A stretch of DNA of 64,000 nucleotides from positions 34,055,042-34,119,041 of the forward strand of contig OX421966.1 of NCBI GenBank assembly GCA_949128115.1. The letters run 5' to 3'. This document shows, one piece after another, positions 33,387 through 44,835 of the stretch (position 1 is the stretch's first letter; each line of letters begins with the position of its first letter). Position numbers and translations under genes: made by a program. Origin of the DNA: Anaspis maculata (Eukaryota > Arthropoda > Insecta > Coleoptera > Scraptiidae). Below the pieces are notes generated by a model, which saw only the letters and a list, made by a program, of their open reading frames with translations, made no database searches and was not told where the DNA came from.

Positions 33387-34909
33387 CAGTGGCATACCCA
33401 GAAAAGTATGTGGCCCAGGGACGCCCCCCAAATGCTGGATAATGGAAGATCGTCTGCCATGGGTATATATCCGGCATTGAAAAACGAAAGCAAAAAGCAC
33501 TAGTGACGATATTTTCACTTTCGCTTACAGCGTTTGCAATTGCCAAGTTTCTCGCCTAATATACCGTACAGAAAGTAACGTTTTCGTGGGCGGTCGTAGG
33601 AAAACAATAATGATAACAACGAAGTACTGTAGATTAACATTTTTGGATCAGTGGAGTTTTGTTTCGACGACTTTCTCATTTCATCCCTCTTCCCGGGGCA
33701 TCACCGCACGACAGTAGATGCCCCGGTACTGAGGAACGCGTGGAAAAGTCCATCTGGCCCAGTGCGGATTTGAACCCAGGACCTTCGCCTTTGATAGCGC
33801 GACCAAACTCACCGTGCCACCGACTGGGTTCTTGTACGTTTCTTAGTCATGCGAACCCTTTATGGCATGATCGAATGAATTCATAATTTAGGCAAGCTGC
33901 ATGTCCTATCCAAAAGCATTTTTACACCCCGGAATTTGATCAGGTCACAGCCTGCCCCAATTGCGGATTTATTTGATTGCAAGATAAACAGTACCTGCGT
34001 TGCAGCCTTCAGACTTGTCTCCCAGAAGGTTTTTTCCGCAACGCCTATCCGATCGATTTTGAAATTTGGCACACAGACATGGTTTCACTGTCGAATGAGC
34101 CCATTAGTTTTTGGCTGTCACTTGTCAAACTCCGTCAAATGCTGGATCTAGTTACTTTGACCGATTGGGTTAATCCAATTCCGCAATTCCGTTATACTGC
34201 AGTGGCAGTCCTGACGGAGAATCTTTTGCGGCGTCTTTTGATTGGGTGTAGATATAATCCGTTGGCTACCGCGCCTACCAACAAAAGTTGATAAAGGTAG
34301 GGGACGTTCAGACTCAAATTCTTTTTAGCATCGATACTGTACGAGAGCTATCACCAGCGTGTGGTTTTGTGCATTCACGTCTGCCACTTGAGAGGATTTT
34401 GTACTGTGTTGATCGAATCCAAAACCGAGCTTTTATTTGGACTAAGTTTGGCTACGTAGAACATTTTAGGGAAGTGAAAGCCCAGATTAATCGTTTCTGC
34501 AGTTTAAAGGAGCACTGTCACACAAAGGCTTACAAAAGATTAACCATCCACCATATGCAGGAAACATAGAAAAAAGCGACTAGGGCCCTCTTTTCCTTTA
34601 TCTTTTTGGATTGGATTTGACAGTAAGTGCTTTTTTGCGTGAAAAAAGTTCACAAAAGCAGGGATCTGTTGAACTAAGCTGAATTTTGCAATGCTTCACA
34701 TTCCACCCTATGGAGAATATTATTGGAATAAAAATAATCTCACCAACGGGGTCGATTGCTGAAATATGTATTCAATGAGCCGTGAAGACAAAATCGGAAT
34801 CAATTGTGACAATTCGAAGCTATATCATTTTGAAAAAGGGCAAAGCATTCGATACTGCCATTTGAAATGTTGAGCAGCTTAGATGCAATTCACCCTAGAT
34901 ACGCCACTG
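33387..34909. mobile_element. Possible hAT-like element, ends only
   Basis: CAGTGGCATACCCAG at 33387 faces CTAGATACGCCACTG ending at 34909, a diverged inverted pair of the CAGTGGCG type. The flanking 8-mers AAAAGCAT and AAAACTAT agree at six of eight positions. The interior has frames at 33977-34291 (104 codons) and 34288-34569 (93 codons) that overlap by one stop/start. I cannot relate either to hAT transposase. The element may be chance pairing. Confidence 0.3.
33758..33828 (-). repeat. tRNA-derived sequence (SINE head or tRNA pseudogene)
   Basis: On the minus strand the 71 bases start CCCAGTC and end CACTGGG, so six of seven acceptor-stem positions pair. TGGCACGGTGAG resembles the pol III A box (TGGCNNAGTGG). 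GGTTCAAATCC matches the B box (GGTTCRANNCC). The T stem pairs poorly and the D and anticodon arms are irregular, so a functional tRNA is unlikely. A tRNA-derived SINE head fits better. Confidence 0.6.
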
Positions 34910-36090
34910 AAAACTATAGTAAATTGCACAGGCAGTTTAAGTTACCATGTAGCGATCAATGAGTGATGGGGAGTATTGTGAGAAAAATTAATGAGAATCT
35001 TTAATGGAAAAGCCATATTTACCGAAAATAATGAGCACAAAGTGGGCCGTCTATATGAAGATTTTATAGGAGGAATTGGATGCGCGATCATTATGGTCGC
35101 ATGCATAATGATGTTGGAATGCCTGATGGCAGGGGGCTAGAGAGATCCATTGTTGATGGTGATTTGGAAGCAATATTTGGCATACGTTATTCCCGCGCTC
35201 CGCATATACATATACAAATAATAACAGTCCGAAACGCTAACACACACACACACACACAACAAGAACGTTTAGAGAAATGCAATCCATTATTCAGAAAGAC
35301 AGCGGTAATAGCGCACGGCTATGGGAAGCCCTGGAACAAATAATAAGACAAAGAACGAGTGTATCTGTATTGTGGTGAGAGCAAGAGCGGCATATATACG
35401 TGAATGCCGGAGTTTGGTTGTGCGGAAAAGAGATCAACAATCATGTGCCGAGGATGGTTTGTGGAATTCGCATGTTCAACACGCATATACCTACACACAT
35501 TCTTAGGTGGATGTTGGATATATGTGCGGGGTGAATGTGTACGTGTGTGTGAATGTCTGTAGGTTGTGCCCTCCGCTTTCCTATATACGAAAACACACCA
35601 TCTTCCGTTCAATCAAAGACACGGAAACGTCGATCCGAGATGCCTCGATAAACCGCTCTCTGGCACGACTTTTAAAATTTCCTGTTCGAAGGAGCTCTCT
35701 GCACAGAGCGGAGGGAAAATGCGAAAAGTGCAGCGCCAGTCGCTAATTTTGTTTCGAAATGGCATTACGTTTATGAACGGAACTGGAGACGATGAATCTA
35801 TAAGTGTGCAAGATTGATAAACTACACTGCCTGTAGGAGAAAAGAAATGAAATGGTGGCTTGTGAGAAAGTAAAATTGGTGGCAAATCCTCACGGGGTGA
35901 CGGTCGCAGAAGTCGCGGGGCCAGTTTACTAAATCGCATTTTCTGCAGGTAGAATCATCAGTGTGATAGGGTGGTTATACTGCTTAACATGACCTTAATG
36001 GAATTGAAATCATGAATTATTGAATGAAGTACGAGTATGTTCCCAATTTCATCAGAATCGCTTCATTTACGAACAAGTGCAATACGACTT
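34910..36090. other. No gene recognised
   Basis: About 1.2 kb. An (AC)n microsatellite of nine or so units lies at about 35239-35257. Frames at 35319-35612, 35566-35817 and 35613-35939 overlap on both strands and show no known motif. Confidence 0.5.
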
Positions 36091-37744
36091 ATAGTACAAG
36101 AAAGATAGATTTCAACCTCGGAAAAAATATGGACGTCATGAAAATTTGATATTTTGTTCAGAATTGAGTGCTCTACAACATATCCAAAATCGACAAAAAT
36201 CGCACCCGGGGGTTTTGAGTTATTGGAGGGGGGGTAAAAAATTGCAGTTAAAAATGGAGGGGATGGAACCCGTCAATCCATTGGATGCAAATACATTATA
36301 GTTCGTCTTATCGTATCCCGTTGATACCATTTTGGCACAAAAAGTGTCCATCATTGTTGAAGGGGAGTAGTGGGGGGGCGAAGCTCTGCTAGGTGGTCCA
36401 TTTGGTTTTTCTGGCCATGTAGAACCGATCACAACAAGTTTGGTATCTTTTCCGACTAAATTCAATCTTCTGAACTCGTATCCGATGTGTAAATTTGGAT
36501 GAAAACAAGTTTGAACAAGTTAACTTGAGAAAACTTGTTTTTTCTTTGACAATTTTGACGAATTTTTTTTTTACTGTTGGAGGTGTTCATTTTCAAAATT
36601 TTTCCAGGGACCATTGAATTGAAGTGTATTCTCCATAAAAATCATCCACTCGATGTATAATTTTGATTATCGAGTTTAAAAAATCAATTTGAACTTGAGC
36701 CAGCGCGACGCGTCGTCTACTACTGACCAGAACACTACAGCATGCACGTTTAAATGAAAACACCTCAAACTATTGAAGAAATAACAGCTTATCTTTGAAA
36801 ATTGGAGGATCTGTGGAGAATTGAATTCCCTATAACATAAACAAAATCGCCATGAATCGCACTGCAGGGTTTTGAGTTATTCAAGGGGAGAGGTAACAGT
36901 TCATAGAGTATGAATCCTGTCAAAGTGTTATCCTCCTCATCGAATAACTCAAAACCCTGCAGTGCGATTCATGGCGATTTTGTTTATGTTATAGGGAATT
37001 CAATTCTCCACAGATCCTCCAATTTTCAAAGATGAGCTGTTATTCCTTCAATAGTTTGAGGTGTGTTCATATAAAGGTGCATGCTGAAGTGTTTTAGTCA
37101 GTAGTAGACGACGCGCCGCGCCGGCTCAAGTTCAAATCGATTTTTTAAACTCGAGAAACAAAATTATACATAGAGTGGATGATTTTTGTGGAGAATACAC
37201 TTCATTTTAATGGTCCCTGAAAATTTTCTGAAAATGAACACCTCCAACAGTAAAAAAAAAATTCGTCAAAATTGTCAAAGAAAAAACAAGTTTTCTCAAG
37301 TTAACTTGTTCAAACTTGTTTTCATCCAAATTTACACATCGGATACGAGTTCAGGGGATTGAATTTAGTCGGAAAAGATACCAAACTTGTCGTGATCGGT
37401 TCTACATGACCAGAAAAACAAAATGGACCACCTAGCAGAGCTTCGCCCCCCCACTACTCCCCTTCAACAATGATGGACACTTTTTGTGCCAAAATGGTAT
37501 CACTGGGATATGATACGTCGAACTATAATGTATCCGCATCCAATGGATTGACGGGTTCCATCCCCTCCATGTTTACCTGCAATTTTTTACCCACCCTCCA
37601 ATAACTCAAAACCCCCGGGTGCGATTTTTGGCGATTTTGGATATGTTGTAGAGCACTCAAATCTGAACAGAATATCAAATTTTCATGACGTCCATATTTA
37701 TTTCGAGGTTTCGCCGATTTTTTCACTATTTTTCCTGTACTATT
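36091..37744. mobile_element. Palindromic foldback element, ~800-bp arms
   Basis: TATAGTACAAGAAAGATAG...ATATGGACGTCATGAAAATT at the left is mirrored by AATTTTCATGACGTCCATAT...CTGTACTATTA at the right. Inward, AATCCATTGGATGC, AGCAGAGCTTCG and CACTGCAGGGTTTTGAGTTA also face their complements. The loop is only about 40 bases, around 36900-36940. Arms differ by scattered substitutions and short indels. The minus frames 36220-36465 and 37523-37726 are repeat-derived. Confidence 0.9.
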
Positions 37745-39170
37745 AGGACGATTGAAGAATAGGAAGGGAAGCTATAAGCCCGCTAGTAGGCGGGGAAAAG
37801 TGAAATCACGAGGGGCGGGAGGGGTGAGGTACTCAAACTACGCCCAAGTACTGGATCTAGTTGCCAATTGTTTTTTTGACAATAATTGTTCCTGCGCCTT
37901 AAATTGACACATGTCAGTTGAAATTTTGTAAGTTATGTTTGGAAAGTTGTTTTTTTTTAATGATTTTTTTGACCGACGAAAGGACGATCGGATCAGTCTT
38001 TGAGGGTGTCCGCAGACAACGCGTAGAAAGGTTGGTACCCCCATTGATAAGAGTTCCTTCTCGACATCGTAGACGACGTTAATTTGCTATATATACATGA
38101 TTTTAGTGGGCTGTGTTTCAAGTGCGGTTCAGAATAACAAGAAACTCTGCAGATTTGCAGCTTCACATTAGTGTACTTCAAAGGGGCAGCGAAGTATTGG
38201 ATGGTTGAGTTAAAATAAACTCTCGAACTTTCTAAAGAAGAAACTAGAGCTCCAAGCCGTCAGGTCAGGTTGACCTTGAAGGTACAGCGTTGAGTAACAA
38301 TAAGCATTCTAGGTCGCTGGATCTGACGCTAGAAGATTCCAAGAGGTGGAATACTGACGCTTTAAGCAGAGAAAAGCGGTTTGATGTTGGAAGTTGGAAG
38401 AGTTCAAATGGGACCTGACACTAGAAGGCACCAGGTGGACAAGTTTAAGTTTGAGATCGCTACAAAAAGAACAAGGAGGTTGTTCAAGATGTCCGTCGAG
38501 AAACTCTGGACTTTGCGGGAGTATTTAAAAAGACAGTCCCCGGAAAGCCTTTATATGTGTACTAGCTGTCACCGGCGCCGGCAAGCCGTCGCCTGGGTGA
38601 CAGCATTGGTTGAAAAGTAGCTAGGGAATTTGTTCCACTGACACCGGGCAAGTGGAAAGGGGATTGTATACATGATGTTGATTTTCCGTTGTTTTAGGCG
38701 GACGTCAGGTTTCCCTTTGCGAGTTTAGTAATTTATTCATGTCCATCGATAGTGTCTTGGTCAGATGAAGTTTTCCAAGAGGCGTGAGCAATTGATTGTG
38801 TAAGAGTAACATGAATTCGAGAAAATGTATTTTTCGCGTGTTTTGAAATTTCGGCCTCGACTTGTAGGGTTCTTGTTCTTGTGAACGAAGTGCATGTCAC
38901 TGAGAGTAGTGTCTGGTCAGTGAAAAGTTGTTAGGGAAAATTGAGACACCATCATACTTTATTCATAAATATGTATTTCTACCTTTGTTCAAGACACCTA
39001 ACTACTGAAAATACCGGAAACGACGATGTGTCGTGAAAACTTGAACCGTAAGGAAAGTGCTGCCGTGGAAGACACCGTGTTGTGGAAAGAAAAATAGAAT
39101 TGTGTTGTTTAGGAGCGTTTTTAAATATGTATAGAAGAAATTGAGATGAAATAAAAGTATGTCCAAAATT
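37745..39170. other. No gene recognised
   Basis: About 1.4 kb. Short frames (37838-38044, 38381-38620, 38979-39263) lack recognisable domains. No strong repeats were seen. Confidence 0.5.
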
Positions 39171-39239
39171 CCAAAATTTTACAGTAACGTTCCAATTGTT
39201 CATCTGAACATTTTGAACCAAGTATAGGTTTGAGAACCT

Positions 39240-40405
39240 AATGGAATCGGTTGAGAAAAGCAATAGTTCAATACAGCGCCAGCGCTTTGAACTGCCAAAA
39301 TGTCAAATTCGATATATGCATTTTGATTGTTCATGTATTTGTTCCAAATCTCGATATAATCTGTTTAAAAATGAGAATGTTCAATATGACGGCCTCTTGA
39401 AACGTCAAAAATCAAAATTTGCCAAATAATGCATTTTGATCGCCAACCTCGAGTAGGTATAGGTTCAAAATTCCAATCAGATCAGTTGAAAAATGCAAAA
39501 GTTCAATATGGCGGCCTCTTAACACGTCGAAAATCAAAACTTGACAGCCGCATTTCGATCGTCAACCTCAGGTGGGTAGAGGTCCAAAATTCCAATCAGA
39601 TTGGTTGAAAAATGCTCAAGTTCAATATAGCGGCCTCTTGAATCGTTAAAAATCAAAATTTGACATACGCATTTTAATCACCAACCTCAAGTGGGTGTAG
39701 GTTTAGAATATCAATCGGATCGGTTGAAAAATGCAAAAGTTCAATATGGCGGCCTCTTGATTCGTTTAAAATCAAAATTTGACATACGCATTTGATTCGC
39801 CAACCTCAAGTAGGTGTAAATTTAGAATGTCAATCAGATCGGTTGAAAAATGCAAAAGTTCAATATGGCGGCCTCTTGAAACGTCAAAAATCAGAATTTG
39901 ACAGATGCATTCCGGTTGTCCGTTTCAAGTGGTTATAGGTTTTAAATCCCAATCGGATCGGTTGAAAAATGCGGAAGTTCGATATGGCGGCCTTGGAACT
40001 GTCAAAACGTCAATTTTGATACATACACCTCGATTGTCCCCCTCAAGTGGGTACCTATTATTTTAAAAATCTCAATCGGATCTGTTGAAAATGCAAAAGT
40101 CCAATATGGCGGCGTCTTGAAACGTCAAAAATCAAAACCAGACAGATGCATTTTGATTGTCAACCTCAAGTGGGTATGGGTGTAAAATCCCAATCGCATC
40201 GGTTTAAAATTGCAAAAGTTCAGTATGGCGGCCCTTGAACTGTCAAAATATCACATTTGACAGATGCATCTCGGTTGTCCACCCCAAGTGGGTATAGGTT
40301 CTAGATCCCAATCGGATAGGTTGAAAAAAGCAAGAGTTCAATATGGCGGCCTCTTGAAACGTCAAATTCAACGTCTATTTCAAGTTGGCATAGGTTCAAA
40401 ATTCC
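39240..40405. repeat. ~119-bp tandem repeat, ten copies
   Basis: GTTCAATATGGCGGCC and variants occur near 39265, 39379, 39501, 39619, 39738, 39858, 39977, 40098, 40218 and 40337. Each is followed by TCTTGAAACGTCAAAAATC, a TTTGACAGATGCATT segment, CAACCTCAAGTGGGTATAGG and AATCGGATCGGTTGAAAAATG. Copies differ by roughly 10 percent. The frames ending GGLLKRQ are by-products. Confidence 0.93.
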
Positions 40406-41166
40406 AATTGGATCTTGTGATAATAATGGTAGAAAAATGTCATGTAACGATTTCCGCTTTCATCATTACATTCACTCGCGAAAACGTCCATGACTGTCAA
40501 CATCATTGCAACGTACGTGTACGTATCTGAGAGCACTCGCGAAATCCTGCCAAGGAATCCGCAAAAGATAACCTGAAAAGTGCTGTGACATTTGACACTA
40601 CATTGACATTTGCAAATGGCACAACACAACAACTGCAACGCTGAGTAATGTTGCCGATGTTTGTAGTGAAATTTTGGAAAATTGGACAAGAAAAACTTAG
40701 AAACAAGGACGCGAATCAAAACACGGACCCTTTTTGGAGGTCTAGCCAGAAGGTCTGATGATATTATCATGGATTCCGTAGAAAACAAGTCGCAACAAGG
40801 AACCCCTGTAACCGACATGAAATGTGTTCTAGAGGACCGAAAAGGCCCCTTTCTCGAAATGTGAAGCCGCTGGAAATTGCAAATGAATTGTGAGTATCTC
40901 CCAGACGTGTTCTGCCCCCTGAACTTGCCTGTTTTTGTGAAATACGCCGTCAACGTTAGGCCCGGCCTGGGAATTTTCAACCGAAGTGCCGTCAAATTTG
41001 AAAGAGATGTTGGGCTTGTGGTGTTTGGTGGAGGCTCAAAAGTCTCCTCAAGACCACAATTCAATTTTGCGCGCTGACACGCTACATTTTCTGCAAAAAC
41101 ACTGTTCAAATGCCCCGAAGTGTTGAGTTTCCCAAAACTAAGAGCGTCATTTGACGTTCGTGTCAC
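40396..41166 (-). CDS. Unidentified 256-codon open frame, doubtful
   Basis: This is the longest open frame outside the LTR element, starting at ATG (41164-41166). Its last residues run into the satellite at 40405. No signal peptide, repeated motif or known domain was recognised. Composition is mixed, with many Ser, Phe and Cys residues and no clear domain structure. On the opposite strand, a frame from 40682 to 41077 is open apart from one TGA (40862-40864) and starts MDKKNLETRTRIKTRT. The coding strand, if any, is therefore uncertain. Chance openness cannot be excluded. Confidence 0.25.
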   Translation of the reverse strand: MTRTSNDALSFGKLNTSGHLNSVFAENVACQRAKLNCGLEETFEPPPNTTSPTSLSNLTALRLKIPRPGLTLTAYFTKTGKFRGQNTSGRYSQFICNFQRLHISRKGPFRSSRTHFMSVTGVPCCDLFSTESMIISSDLLARPPKRVRVLIRVLVSKFFLSNFPKFHYKHRQHYSALQLLCCAICKCQCSVKCHSTFQVIFCGFLGRISRVLSDTYTYVAMMLTVMDVFASECNDESGNRYMTFFYHYYHKIQLEF

Positions 41167-41574
41167 ATTTCAAGAAAAACGCCACCGCATGGCCCGCACC
41201 GGACGACACGCGGCCCCCGAACCCCCCCGATCGGCATTTCACACCAAATTTCTCGAAATTCTCCCCAAAAAGCCAAGCTTCCACCGCGAAAACTTATCAA
41301 TGTATTTGGAATGGATTATTCGAACATCGGTTCTCTTGTAACATTTTGAATGAATTATGAAGTTTCAAAAAATCTTGACAAATTCACCAAAAATTTGAAA
41401 AAATTCTCACCCTTAACTTGGGATGCGGTTCGTTTGCGAAAATTGAAAAAAAATACCCCGCCAAAATGCGACGTCTGGTTTTCACAAATTCTGACGGCAG
41501 GTCGTTCGGGTACCGTCAGCGGTTTCTATGAGTTGATGGTACGCCCCCCCTCTGACATCTTATTTCTTTGATGG

Positions 41575-41935
41575 TACGCTCCTCCCTCCCACCCTCATGA
41601 CATCACATCTGTTTGGCCTGTGCGTGATCGTCTCAACCCTTCGTTGTGCCCGTTTTGCTAATGAGGGAAACGACCCGAGGTGGAAGAAGGTGGAGTTCAA
41701 TGAAACATGCTCATTGCACAGGAAGTTACGTTTACTCGAAGCAAAATAAGTGCAAAATCATGTGACTGACAAAATGGACAAAATAAACAGGAGGACAAAA
41801 GGAACAAAAACAATAAAAACAATAGAAAACAATAGAAAACAATAGAAAACAATACAACAAAATAGGTCAAACTGTCAAAGAAGAGAAGAGAGAGTGACGG
41901 AATCGGAAAAGGAGGCACTCATTGGGAGAATTTTT
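41575..41935 (-). repeat. Dispersed repeat, inverted partner of 13285-13690
   Basis: GTACGCTCCTCCCTCCC, CACAGGAAGTTACGTTTAC and A-rich GAACAAAAACAATAAAAAC match the reverse complement of the copy at 13285-13690. GTACGCCCCCCC occurs again just upstream (41540). Confidence 0.6.
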
Positions 41936-42085
41936 ATTAAAGAAACCCCCAAGTTAAGTCCGAAGAAAATGACTCTCAATGTGTTGTGACAAATGAATTA
42001 CAAAGACTCACTGATAATTTCCGGTATTCAGTGTAAGTGAAATTGGTAAAACAAAATCGCAGAAACATCAGTAAACAAATGTGAA

Positions 42086-42207
42086 AACATAAGTAAACAG
42101 TTCATAATAAATCAGCATTGCATAAAAACTCGAAAAACAAGACAAAAACATAAGTAAACAGTCCATAATAAATCAGCATTGCATAAAAACTCGAAAAACA
42201 AGACAAA
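42086..42207. repeat. 61-bp tandem duplication
   Basis: AAGTAAACAG at 42091 and 42152 marks two copies of a unit including CATAATAAATCAGCATTGC and CTCGAAAAACAAGAC. Only one or two differences are visible. Confidence 0.88.
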
Positions 42208-44835
42208 AGAGGGGTAGTGTTAATAGGATCCTGTAAAGGTACCCGCACTGAATATCTGACAAAAATAGCAGCGAGTATCAACAAAAATAACATAAAAACA
42301 TGAGAGTCATCAAAGATGGCGGACAATGACATTTGAATGACGAATGATGGCGGACAATGACGAATGAAAATCAACTCGTGAAAACTGCACAAAAATGAAA
42401 ACAGTCAAAGTGAGTATATGGCAATCAAATTACACACATGAATAATGAGATACAAAATTGATGAAATGGTCATAAAAATATTGATATAATATGCAAACAG
42501 AGAAGTTCAATTCGTGTAAAATCAAAGCACGGCGGCAAGACAAAAGTTATCGTGCCTGTTTAAAAATAGCTCACAAAAGAGAGAATGCGTATAAGCGTGC
42601 GAGAAAAACGCTGTTTCAAGTGAATTCAGCAGTGAATAGGTAAACCAAATCAACAAGTGTTCTCGAAAAGGATTGATCAGCATATTAATTGAATGGAATA
42701 ACAAAAATTTATGTATTTACGAAGGATACAGCGCGAGGCGCACTCAATACTAACAGTCTTAGAGCGGGTGGCAAGAGAGGTGAATTTTCCCAAACGTGTC
42801 CGCTCAAATCTGTGCGACCATGATTGTGTCAACAAAAAGAATACAGACCCGCATTTTGTGCCAGTTCCGAACATCTATACAAAAGGGGAATTTTCAAAAC
42901 TATTGCATCGACAGCGCGCTTATATTTCAATTCATTTTCAAAATAAAACCTGGTTTTCCACATTATATTTAGCAGACGTATAAAACAAAATCTCCTCCCC
43001 TGAGAAATCGACAAAGATCGAACGATCCATTCGCTATTTTATATGCAAATAGATGTTGTGTTTCTCCATTTATACGCGTCCCTTCGACTTTTTCTCTTTC
43101 ATCCCTTTCCGATTAAGACATCCATATCCGAATGAGACTGCGGGAGAGGGCACGGTCGGCGATCTTTTTCATATACCAGCGGAGCAAAAGCGATGTTGTC
43201 TAGTCTTGATATTAAAAACTCGACACAGTCACGCGACCGTTCGCCGGATTTTTATTATTTTCTTCCGCTGCTCGTTCGTGTGCTTTACATTAGAGATGTC
43301 CACACACACACACAAATGGGGCGATAAAGCCGACGTCAATCAGCGGATATTCGGGCGTAAAAGCTCCGTGGCACAGGCGGCGTGACACTGCGGAAAACGT
43401 CGTATAAAAGTTATTCCTCGATATCGCCCGAAAGGGCGGGGAACTAAATGATAAGATCGGTCAAGCTTTCCAAACAATTTCCAGGTGTCATAACTCGTTA
43501 AGATGGTCGTTGCCGGGGACATCCCGGGGAAAACCTGTCGCCAAGCGCGTATCGTGACGCGGTGTGCCTCTCGAGCCGAACCATTTATTATACCATCATC
43601 AAGCACCCATCATCCCCGTCAAGTTTGAGGTATGTTCCGTGCCTTTCCGAATTAAATAAGAATTAACGTGGGCTCCCTTAATCAATAGCTCCCATTACGA
43701 TATAGAGTCAGCGAGGGCGCACATATCACATGATTTTTGAATATATCACATCCAGAAAGACGGCGGCGGCAGCGGCGGTTCGGGGATGCAGGACGGCAGA
43801 GGGGCGGCCAGGCCAGGCAGCATGCACGAGGTGCCAGTCTAACCCTAGCACGGGCCATGATAATTGCATGCTTTAAACAAATTTAGTCGGCAGGTTAATT
43901 TGTATGAGACGTAAACGGATCCACTCATCTGACTATTGTTAAACCGCAAGCTCCGTCTCTTTCCCGCCCCGTGGCGGAGGAACGGCCGGCGAGAGGGATG
44001 GATGGCGGCAACTGACGCTGGCTTTCTTGATGATGGAGTTCTGAGTAATTTACTGCAACCGATCGCGAAGTTACACTAAATGTTTTAACTGGTAATAACG
44101 TTAGATGCGATAACGTTGCTGGTGGTGGCGCGTGGTGCATATGAACCAGACGGATAGTCATGATGCGTTTTTGCCGGAAATAACGCCGCCGCCACCGGGA
44201 TCGAACATGGGAGCTTAACATGCTAGAAAAAGCCCGGTGCACACTTTGGGGTAGGGCTTATTACCCGCACACTTCAAACGTGCGCGCTTCTTGTATAACC
44301 AAGCTGGAAAAAATCTCGGTGGTTGTACGAAAAGTGTTCAACACGTCAGAGCTGGTAGCATCCAAAGCCTTGTTCTCTCCTATTTCACCTTAATCTACCC
44401 AATGGAGGCTGGCGGAGAATGTTTCCAGCAAAATTTCAGTTTGTCGAATGTTGAGCTCGAAACTTACTACAGTGACAGGCGATGGGTGCTCCGTCAGAGT
44501 TTTCTGCTTTCAGCTGCACCAGAATGGACCCTTCAATCCTCGACCATAGGACTGAACTACGAAAGCACGCACCATCTGCAGGGATAGGACCCCGTTTCCT
44601 ACCCTCGTTCGACGCTAGGCGTTTCACGGGCCCCACGCTAGGCGCGCCAAATTGCTACGTGAATTTTTTCTGTTCATCAGCTAGTAGCAATGGGTCGGAA
44701 CTGTCACTACTGTCAACGTGGGCTGTTTCCGCATTTCGGTCCCAAAGAAAGTGACGAAAGTGCTTCGTACTTCGTGACAAATTGTTCTAGGATAGTTGCC
44801 CAAGTTGCTGAATAGGGCCTTTTGGAACTCGGACG
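42208..44835. other. No gene recognised
   Basis: About 2.6 kb. Frames near 43053-43385, 43340-43606, 43925-44242 and 44291-44587 overlap on opposite strands and match no family I know. GTTCGATCC on the minus strand near 44200 fits a pol III B box, but no A box or tRNA fold could be placed. The last few hundred bases may be older pol sequence belonging to the relic that follows. Confidence 0.45.

Noticed and set aside
44180..44240. tRNA gene on the minus strand
   Set aside because: A good B box (GTTCGATCC) is present but no A box, acceptor stem or cloverleaf could be placed.
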